Shown here piece by piece: positions 53,602-61,800 of a stretch of 64,000 bases of DNA (position 1 is the first letter of the stretch; the number at the start of each line of letters is the position of its first letter). The notes below the pieces were generated by a model, which saw only the letters and a program-made list of their open reading frames with translations, was not told the DNA's origin and searched no databases. Origin of the DNA: Clostridium felsineum DSM 794 (lineage in GTDB: Bacteria > Bacillota > Clostridia > Clostridiales > Clostridiaceae); NCBI RefSeq assembly GCF_002006355.2, contig NZ_CP096980.1, forward strand, positions 1,116,001 through 1,180,000. Direction: 5' to 3'. Position numbers and translations under genes: made by a program.

Positions 53602-54441
53602 ATGAATAAGTGTATTGGAGTAATTGGTGCAGGTGTTATGGGACGAGGTGTTTCGCAACGTTTTGCGGAGTTTGGCTATAGAGTTATCCTTGTTGATATT
53701 AATCAGGAAATCTTGGATTCTGCAGTAAATGAAATTAAAAGAAATTTAAAATTTGCAAGCATGTTTAATAAAAAAGTAAATATTGATGATGTTATGAAAA
53801 ATATTAATACATCACTATCTTATGATGAGTTGAAAGATGTGGATTACATAGTTGAAAATGTACCTGAAGATGAAAAAATAAAACAAAATGTATATAAAAA
53901 ATTAGAACAGATATGTAAGAAAGACTGTATATATATGGCCAATACGTCATGTATACCAATTACATTGTTAGGAGCTTTTACAAAAAGAATGGATAAAGTT
54001 ATTGGTGTTCATTTTATGAATCCAGTACCATTAAAGAATTTTGCTGAGGTGATTCAAGGAAGACGTACTTCAAAAGAAACAATTGAGATCATAGGAAGCC
54101 TGCTTAAGGATATTGGAATATCAATTGAAGTAATAAATGATAGTGCAGGTTTTGTATCAAATCGACTATCACATTTGTTTATGAATGAAGCCGCGTTTTT
54201 AGTATATGAAAATGTTGCAACGCCTAAGCAGATAGATAATATTTTCAAGAAGGCTTTTGGTCATAAGATGGGTCCATTAGAAACAGCCGATTTAATTGGA
54301 TTAGATACAGTTTTGGATTCTCTTAGAATATTATATGACCAATATGAAGATTCAAAATTTCGTGCTTGTCCCCTTCTAAAGCGAATGGTTAATGCTGGTG
54401 AATTAGGTAGGAAAGAAGGAAAAGGATTTTATAAATATTAA
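53602..54441 (+). CDS. 3-hydroxyacyl-CoA dehydrogenase-like enzyme of extender-unit synthesis
   Basis: 279 residues with an NAD-binding Rossmann start (IGVIGAGVMGRG), the active-site histidine region (VIGVHFMNPVP) and the C-terminal domain of the 3-hydroxybutyryl-CoA dehydrogenase family. In zwittermicin (ZmaG) and FK520 (FkbK) clusters this type of enzyme oxidises the C3 alcohol of glyceryl-ACP to an aldehyde. Here it precedes an ACP, an FkbH-like protein and an acyl-CoA dehydrogenase, the same gene set, so that role is inferred instead of fatty-acid metabolism. The ATG at 53602 has GGAGG 6 bases upstream. Confidence 0.82.
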   Translation: MNKCIGVIGAGVMGRGVSQRFAEFGYRVILVDINQEILDSAVNEIKRNLKFASMFNKKVNIDDVMKNINTSLSYDELKDVDYIVENVPEDEKIKQNVYKKLEQICKKDCIYMANTSCIPITLLGAFTKRMDKVIGVHFMNPVPLKNFAEVIQGRRTSKETIEIIGSLLKDIGISIEVINDSAGFVSNRLSHLFMNEAAFLVYENVATPKQIDNIFKKAFGHKMGPLETADLIGLDTVLDSLRILYDQYEDSKFRACPLLKRMVNAGELGRKEGKGFYKY

Positions 54442-54506
54442 GATAGATTATTACTTAAATAGCTATATAAATTATATATTTAATATTTATTAAGGAGGCA
54501 ATTAAT

Positions 54507-54758
54507 ATGGATATAAAACAAAAACTTAGAAACTTTTTTGGTAAATTTATGGATATGACAGAGGTTAATGATGATGATAATATTTTTGAAAAGGGGCTTG
54601 TTAATTCTTTGTTTGCCATGCAACTTGTAAGCTTTGTTGAAAAAGAATTTGAAGTAACTATAAATAATGATGAACTTGATCTTGAAAATTTTAAGAATAT
54701 TAATTCAATTGAAAATTTACTGAATTCAAAACTTAAGAATGTGGAGGTAGATAAGTAG
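54507..54758 (+). CDS. Free-standing acyl carrier protein
   Basis: 83 residues. The phosphopantetheine attachment serine is S34 in EKGLVNSLFAMQLV, with N in place of the usual D before it, as in several extender-unit ACPs. It carries the C3 unit while FkbH and the two dehydrogenases convert it. The ribosome site AAGGAGG lies 8 bases upstream. The next gene (fkbH-like) starts directly at its stop codon, so they are co-translated. Confidence 0.88.
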   Translation: MDIKQKLRNFFGKFMDMTEVNDDDNIFEKGLVNSLFAMQLVSFVEKEFEVTINNDELDLENFKNINSIENLLNSKLKNVEVDK

Positions 54759-55799
54759 ATGTCTGAACAAAAAATTAAATGTGTTGTTTGGGATTTGGAT
54801 AATACTTTATGGAAAGGGGTTTTGTCAGAAGAAAGTATTGATGGTGTTAATAAAAATATTATTGAAATAGTAAAAGAACTGGATGAAAGAGGTATTTTAC
54901 AATCAATAAGTAGTAAGAATAACTATGAGCAGGCAAAACAAAAGCTTGAAGAGTTTGGAGTATGGGAATACTTTATTTATCCACATATAAATTGGAATCC
55001 TAAATCAGAATCAATAGAAGATATTGCTAAATTAATAAATATAGGAATGGATACTTTGGCATTTGTTGATGATCAAGTATTTGAACTAGAGGAGGTTAAA
55101 TATACGCACCCAGAAGTGTTGTGTATAGATTCAGCTAAAGCTAATGAAATTTTAAATATGGATAGGATGATACCTAAATATATTACTAGTGATTCTAAAA
55201 ACAGACGTAAAATGTATCAAAACGATATTAAAAGAAATGGAATTGAAAAAAACTTTAGTGGTACAAAAGAAGAGTTTTTAAGTACGCTTAATATGATTTT
55301 GAGAATAAATCATGCTACCGAAAATGATTTACAAAGGGTTGAAGAACTTACGGTAAGGACACATCAACTTAATTCTACTGGATATATATATTCTTATGAT
55401 GAATTGAAAAATTTTATTAAATCAGATAAGTATGATGTATTAGTTGTTCAACTTGATGATAAATTTGGTCAATATGGAAAGATAGGACTAGCTCTTATTG
55501 AGAAAAATAAAAATGTGTGGGAATTAAAATTATTATTAATGTCATGTAGAGTTATGTCAAAAGGCGTTGGAAATGTTTTATTGAATTATATTGTAAATAG
55601 AGCAAGAGAAGAAGGTGTAACGCTGAGAGCTCAATTTGTACCTACTGATCGTAATAAAATAATGTATATTACTTATAAATTTAATGGATTTAAAGAGATT
55701 AAGAAAGATGACAAAGTAAGTATATTAGAAGCAGATATGTCTTACGAAAGACCGATGGCAAAATATTTAAAATTAATGTATGAGGAGGTGGTAAAATAA
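54759..55799 (+). CDS. FkbH-like protein (HAD-IIIC), loads a C3 unit onto ACP
   Basis: 346 residues. The N-terminal HAD domain has the nucleophile motif WDLDNTLW (11-18, D12 and D14) and the FVDDQVFELEEV segment of the FkbH/HAD-IIIC family; the C-terminal part (about 185-346) is GNAT-like. FkbH proteins take 1,3-bisphosphoglycerate, remove phosphate and place glycerate on the ACP. It starts at the stop of the ACP gene and overlaps the acyl-CoA dehydrogenase start by one base. This is the strongest single indicator of an oxygenated malonyl extender unit. Confidence 0.88.
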   Translation: MSEQKIKCVVWDLDNTLWKGVLSEESIDGVNKNIIEIVKELDERGILQSISSKNNYEQAKQKLEEFGVWEYFIYPHINWNPKSESIEDIAKLINIGMDTLAFVDDQVFELEEVKYTHPEVLCIDSAKANEILNMDRMIPKYITSDSKNRRKMYQNDIKRNGIEKNFSGTKEEFLSTLNMILRINHATENDLQRVEELTVRTHQLNSTGYIYSYDELKNFIKSDKYDVLVVQLDDKFGQYGKIGLALIEKNKNVWELKLLLMSCRVMSKGVGNVLLNYIVNRAREEGVTLRAQFVPTDRNKIMYITYKFNGFKEIKKDDKVSILEADMSYERPMAKYLKLMYEEVVK

Positions 55800-56935
55800 T
55801 GGATTTTAAATTAACCAAAGAACAAAAGGAGTATACAGAGTCAGTTATAAATTTTGCTAGACAGGATTTAAATGATAGTGAGTATTTAGAGAAATTTTCT
55901 TTTGAAATGTGGAAAAAGGTTTCTGATTTTGGTCTTTTAGGTATAACAATAAGTGAAAAGTATGGTGGATTGCAAGAAAGTTATTTAACTGCTGCATTGG
56001 TATTCGAAGCATTGGGTTATGCATGTAAAAATAATGGATTTGTATTTGTAATAAATAATCATATTTGGGTAGCACAAAATATTATTAATCTATATGCTTC
56101 TGATTTATTAAAGGACAAGTATATTCCATCAATGGTTCAAGGTGAAAAAATAGGAGCTATTGCTATAACGGAGGCCGAATTTGGTTCTGATGCACTAGGA
56201 ATGAAAACAAAAGCTGTGTGTGATGGAGATAATTATATACTTAATGGTACAAAAATGTTTATTTCCAATGGACCTATTGCGGATATTTTCATAGTATTTG
56301 CGGTTACTCAAACAGAACCAGTAAAAAAGATAACAGCATTTGTTGTAGAAAAGGATTATGAGGGTGTTACTTGTGGTGCAGATATAGAAAAAATGGGACT
56401 TAATGCATGTCCGACAAGCGAAATTATATTTAATAATGTAAAAGTTCCAAAGGAAAATATTATAGGTAAGCTTAATCGCGGTTCTAATATTATGACATGT
56501 GCAATTGAGTGGGAAAGATGTTATGAGTTTGCACCACACGTTGGAGCTATGCAGCGTATAATGGAAATTTGTTTAGAGCAAGCTAAAAAAAGAAAGCAGT
56601 TTGGAAATGCAATTGAGAAATATCAAGCAGTATCTCATAAAATTGCTGAAATGCAAGTAAGAATTGAAATGGCTAAGCTTATGCTATATAAAATTGCATG
56701 GCTAAAAGATAATAATCGTACAGCTTATTTAGAAACATCTGTGTTCAAATTGTTCGTTAGTGAGAACTACATAAAAACATGTAGGGATGCAATACAAATA
56801 TTTGGTGCATATGGCTACACTAAAGAGTATGATGTGGAACGAGAAATGCGTGATGCACTTGCTTGTAGTATATATTCAGGGACCAATGAAATGCAAAAAA
56901 ATACTATATATAACATGATAAATATTAAATATTAA
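55799..56935 (+). CDS. Acyl-CoA dehydrogenase-like enzyme of extender-unit synthesis
   Basis: 378 residues of the acyl-CoA dehydrogenase fold: AITEAEFGSDALGMKT, FISNGPIADIFIVFAV, QAVSHKIAEMQVRIEMA and the C-terminal YGYTKEYDVEREMRDA with SGTNEMQKN. FkbI and ZmaE-type homologues oxidise the aldehyde on the ACP to a carboxylate, giving hydroxymalonyl-ACP. It uses FAD and needs an electron acceptor, which the EtfBA genes that follow could supply. Start overlaps the FkbH stop (TAATG). Confidence 0.87.
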   Translation: MDFKLTKEQKEYTESVINFARQDLNDSEYLEKFSFEMWKKVSDFGLLGITISEKYGGLQESYLTAALVFEALGYACKNNGFVFVINNHIWVAQNIINLYASDLLKDKYIPSMVQGEKIGAIAITEAEFGSDALGMKTKAVCDGDNYILNGTKMFISNGPIADIFIVFAVTQTEPVKKITAFVVEKDYEGVTCGADIEKMGLNACPTSEIIFNNVKVPKENIIGKLNRGSNIMTCAIEWERCYEFAPHVGAMQRIMEICLEQAKKRKQFGNAIEKYQAVSHKIAEMQVRIEMAKLMLYKIAWLKDNNRTAYLETSVFKLFVSENYIKTCRDAIQIFGAYGYTKEYDVEREMRDALACSIYSGTNEMQKNTIYNMINIKY

Positions 56936-56976
56936 ATATTTTCAACTGAAATACCGTGTTGCAAATAGGAGGGTGT

Positions 56977-57738
56977 ATGCGAATAGTTGTATGTATTAAA
57001 GCTGTAAAAAGTGAGTTTGTATATTCAAATGATAATTCAAATGAAGGTTTTGTAATTAATCCATATGATTTATATGCGCTTGAAAAATGTATTGAGTTTA
57101 AAAAAGAAACAAAATGTACAATAATATGCATTTGCATGGGCACAATGAAAGCTGAAGGTATTATGATAAAAGCATTAGCTATGGGTGCGGACGAAGTAAT
57201 ATTACTTAATGATGAAGCTTTTATTGGTTCGGATACTATTTCAACTAGTTATGTGTTATCAAAAGCTATAAGGAAAATTTCCAATGTAGATATAGTAGTG
57301 TTCGGAGAAAAATCTATTGATGGAGCAACGGGACAAGTAGCGTTTGGTGTTGGAGAACGTTTAAAGTATTTTGTTTTAAATAGGGTAGAAAAGTTTGAGA
57401 GTTTAGAAGATAAATATGTTGTTGTAATGCAAAATGATGATGACAATATGACGAAGATAAGATTTAAAATGCCTTGTATAGTGTCATTTAATGATTTTGT
57501 TCTTTACCATCCGAATATACGACTTATTGCATTGAAAAGAGCACGTCAAAGAAAAATTACAATATGGGGTGCAGCTGAAATTCAAGCGGATATATCTAAA
57601 TGTGGTATTAAAGGTTCAAAGACAAAAGTTTTAAATATAGAAAATGGCTTTAACAAAAAAGAAAATAAAGTTATTGATGGGACAATAGCTAACAAGGCTG
57701 GATTAATTTTAGATATAATTGAGGGAAAAAAAATCTGA
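56977..57738 (+). CDS. etfB: Electron transfer flavoprotein beta subunit
   Basis: 253 residues, typical EtfB length. It starts MRIVVCIKAVKSEF and has NPYDLYALEKCIEFKK, ALAMGADEVILLND, EKSIDGATGQVAFGVGERL and the adenine-nucleotide-binding region. With EtfA it carries electrons from acyl-CoA dehydrogenases. A dedicated copy inside a polyketide operon points to the FkbI-like dehydrogenase as donor (inference). The ATG at 56977 has AGGAGGG before it. Confidence 0.9.
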   Translation: MRIVVCIKAVKSEFVYSNDNSNEGFVINPYDLYALEKCIEFKKETKCTIICICMGTMKAEGIMIKALAMGADEVILLNDEAFIGSDTISTSYVLSKAIRKISNVDIVVFGEKSIDGATGQVAFGVGERLKYFVLNRVEKFESLEDKYVVVMQNDDDNMTKIRFKMPCIVSFNDFVLYHPNIRLIALKRARQRKITIWGAAEIQADISKCGIKGSKTKVLNIENGFNKKENKVIDGTIANKAGLILDIIEGKKI

Positions 57739-57776
57739 ATTATACCTTGTTATGTAATTTATTGAGGAGTGGTGTT

Positions 57777-58760
57777 ATGGCAGTTAGTGGAATACTGGTT
57801 GTATGTGATGCAAAAGAATATGATAGTGAGTATAATTTGCAGATTATAACAAAGGCAAGATTTCTTGCAAATCAGTGCTGTAAGGATGTATCAGCTATAT
57901 GTGTAGGTAATTACGATGAAAAAAGATTAAAAAAACTTATCGATTATGGTGCCAATACTGTAATCATATATGAGAGTGCTAAAAAAATTGAAGTAAACGA
58001 ATTTGCAGATATTATCACTGAAATAATTAATCAGCAAAGGCCAGAAGTGATTATGTTTTCGGAGTCAAGTTATGGTAAGGCTTCTGCGGCAATATTATCC
58101 ACTCGATTTGAATCTGGAGTGATTACAGATTGTATTGATATTCAGTTTATGAATGATTTTTTCTTCTATAAAGAAGAGGTTAATAGCTCTTTTATAGCTA
58201 AAATTAAGTGTACAAGCTGTAATATAAAAATAGCTACAATAAAAAAAGATGTTTTTGTAAAAAAGCAATATGATGAGACAATTGATGGGAAAATAAGTAA
58301 AATACAATTGAATTCAAAAAAACGTACTTATAATGATATTGTTGAAATAATTGAGAGTAATAAAATTAAAGTTAAAAAATATGTGGATATTAATAAATAC
58401 TCTATTGTATTTTGTATTGGAAGAGGTGTTAGTAAAAAACAAACTCGTGATAAAATATTTGATATTGCTGAGAGATACGGCATTGGTGTAATAGGAACAA
58501 GGGCAGCCGTTGAGGCAGGAATGATTGAAAAGGCGTATCAGGTTGGACAATCCGGTAAAAATATTTCTCCACAAATATATATAGGATTAGGTGTATCAGG
58601 TGCTAGTCAGCATATGGTTGGCATTAAAAATGCAGGAATTACTATAGCTATTAATAAGGATGAAAATGCTAATATTTTTAATTATTCGGATTATTCAATT
58701 GTTGAAGATGTAGATAATATTATTTCTGAAATTGAAAAATCGCTTACGGTTTTTAACTAA
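57777..58760 (+). CDS. etfA: Electron transfer flavoprotein alpha subunit
   Basis: 327 residues. The C-terminal FAD domain is complete: GRGVSKKQ, VIGTRAAVEAGMI, YQVGQSGKNISPQIYIGLGV and SGASQHMVGIKNAGITIAIN. Forms the EtfAB dimer with the gene before it. The ATG at 57777 is used because GAGGAGTGG lies just upstream. It is somewhat shorter than bifurcating EtfA proteins and has no ferredoxin-like N-terminal extension. Confidence 0.9.
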   Translation: MAVSGILVVCDAKEYDSEYNLQIITKARFLANQCCKDVSAICVGNYDEKRLKKLIDYGANTVIIYESAKKIEVNEFADIITEIINQQRPEVIMFSESSYGKASAAILSTRFESGVITDCIDIQFMNDFFFYKEEVNSSFIAKIKCTSCNIKIATIKKDVFVKKQYDETIDGKISKIQLNSKKRTYNDIVEIIESNKIKVKKYVDINKYSIVFCIGRGVSKKQTRDKIFDIAERYGIGVIGTRAAVEAGMIEKAYQVGQSGKNISPQIYIGLGVSGASQHMVGIKNAGITIAINKDENANIFNYSDYSIVEDVDNIISEIEKSLTVFN

Positions 58761-58805
58761 AATAGAACATACATTGGGAATGTTATTGTAAAGGGAAGTG
58801 AGTGA

Positions 58806-61800
58806 ATGGAAAATAATAATTTATTATCAGCTCTTAAAGAATCGGCAAAAAAAAATAATGGACTAACAATAATTAAAGATAAGAATGAAGAACATTATAT
58901 TTCATATAGAGATTTAATGATAAAAAGTCTAGCTATTAGTAATGTAATGAAAAGCTATGGTGTCATGAAAGGTTCAGAGGTTTTAATTAACTGTAAGAAT
59001 TTAGAACAATATATTTATGCTTTCTGGGCATGTATAATTGGTGGATTCATAGCCATACCTATAGATTCAACAATTAATAGTAAAAATAATGATATTGATA
59101 AAATTTTGGATAATTTAAATAGCCCATATTTATTATATGATTTTGTTGAAGGAGATATTTTACCTAATAGCCCTAAAAATAAAAAAATTAATATTCTAAA
59201 ATTAGAGTATGAGAATTTAGAGAAGGCAGAACATAAATTAGATATGATTTCCTCTCTACCTAAGGATATTGTATACATACAATTTTCATCAGGTTCAACA
59301 GGTACACCTAAAGGAGTTGTTTTAACAAATTCAAACATTATTTCTAATATAAAAAGCATTATAGATCATTATGAAATGAGTTCTAAAGATACTATATTAA
59401 CGTGGCAGCCATTGACACATTGTTATGGATTAATAATTTTTCATCTACTGCCTATAGTACTTGGAATTAATCAATATTTGATTTCAACTGAAACCTTTAT
59501 GAAAAATCCATTATTGTGGATGGAAAAGGTAAATGAGTATAGAATAACTAGAATTGGAACGATTCCTTTTGCAATCATGCATTTTATGAACTTATATGAA
59601 AAATCTAATATAACTTTCAATTGGGATTTATCTTGTGTAAAAAGTATAACTGTTGGTGGTGAACAAGTAAATGTAAAAATAATAAATAAATTTAAAGATA
59701 TGTTAAAAGTGCATAAATTATCGCCATATGCTGTAGTACCAATATATGGTCTAGCAGAAAGTACTACAATGGTATCCTCGGGCAGTGTAAATTCAAAGCC
59801 AAAGGCATATAAATTGCTTAATAATGAACTGGATATTGGTACTAAAGTAGATTGTTATGTTTCTAATAATAACGATGAAGTAACGTTTTTAGAAATGGGA
59901 AAAGTAATTAGTTCCGTTGAATTAAGAATTACTGATGATACCAATAATGAATTACCGGAAAAAACGTTAGGATATGTAGTAGTAAGAGGGGAAAGTGTAA
60001 CAAAAGGTTACTATAATAATATTCAATTAACTAAAAAGGTGTTTAAAGAAGGTTTGTGGCTTTATACTGGAGACGTAGGTTTTATAGTAGATGGGGATTT
60101 AGTTATCGTAGGAAGAGAAAAAGAATTAGTAGTTTCAAATGGCAAAAAGTATTCTTGTATTAATATTGAGAATATTCTAAATAAAAATATTTCTAGCGAT
60201 ATAGTTAAACAGATTGTTATTAGCAATGGTATGGACAGTGAGGGAAATTCCGAAGTTGTTATTGCATTTGTAGAAACAATGTTTAAGTTAGATAATGCTA
60301 TAGAAATAAAAAAATTTATTTCTATAGCTAGAAAAATCAAGAAATTGATTTATGATGTTAATGGATTAATTATTTATGAAGTTATTCCAATGGAAAGTAT
60401 ACCTAAAACTTATAGTGGGAAAGTTAGAAGACGAAAGCTTACCAATATGTTTAATCAAGGAAGATATAATTACATCATTGAGCAAATACATAATAATTTA
60501 AATAATAAGTTGCCAACACAATTTCATCAATCAGATAATTTAACAAGAGAGAAAATGCTTTTAATCATTGTTGAAAGACTTGAGACGATGTTCAAAATAA
60601 AAGTAACAGATTATAAGCTTACGTTCCAAGATTATGGAATTGTTTCGATAAATATACCTATCTTTTTACAAGAAATAGAAGCAAAGTTAAATATAACCAT
60701 AGAAGTATCTACAGTATTTAATTATCCGAGTATTGATCAATTTGTGGATTATATATATAGCATTAAAAATATAAAATATATCGAAAAGGAGAGAAGTGAA
60801 GTGGGAGATAATGAAAAAATCCAAAATGATAAGATTGCAATTATAGGAATGAGTTGTCGTTTCCCTGGTGGTGCAAATGATATAGATAAATTTTGGAAAA
60901 TGATGGTCGATGGCGTTGACGGAATTGTTGACGTTCCTGAAACACGATGGGATTTAAAAAAGTATTATGATAAAGATGAAAATGCGCCAGGGAAAATGTA
61001 TTGTAAAAAAGCTGGTTTTTTAAATGTCCCAATAAATGAATTTGATGCTCTTTTTTTTAACATATCACCTAAAGAGGCAATGGCTACTGATCCACAGCAG
61101 AGATTGTTATTAGAACTTACGTGGGAAGCGTTTGAAAATGCTTGCTTAGATATTACTAAATATAATGGAAGTGATACAGGTGTATATTTAGGTATATCAT
61201 CTAATGAGTATTTAATGTCACATTTGTATTCAGGAGATCTTAGTGAAGTTGATGCTTATTCATTAACAGGAATTGGCTTTAGTGTAGCATGTGGTAGAAT
61301 ATCATATACATTTGGGTTTGAGGGTCCAAGTTTTGCGGTTGACACAGCCTGTTCATCAGCATTGACAGCATTACACTTGGCTTGTAAAGCTATTAAAAAT
61401 TCAGAAACAAAAATGGCAGTTGTGGCAGGAGTAAATTTACTTGTCTCACCTAGTAATAGTGTAGGATTTACAAAGTTACATGCCACATCCCCTGATGGAC
61501 ATAGTAAATCTTTTGACGCAAGTGCTGATGGATACGGTAGAGGTGAAGGTGGTGGAGTAATTCTCATAAAAAGACTATCTGATGCTATACGTGATAAGGA
61601 TAATATATTAGGAGTAATAGATGCAACAGGTATTAATCAGGACGGGAAGAGTAATGGACTTACTGCACCTAATGGTGTTTCACAAGCTAATTTAATTAGG
61701 AGTACTTTGAAAGAGGCTAATTTATCAGGACAAGATATTGATTATGTAGAAATGCATGGAACAGGAACTAAACTTGGAGATCCAATTGAAGTAAATGCTG

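Noticed and set aside
53602..56935. Butanol/butyrate (bcs-type) beta-oxidation operon
   Set aside because: The dehydrogenases are interleaved with an ACP and an FkbH-like protein and lack crotonase and thiolase, so an extender-unit pathway fits better.
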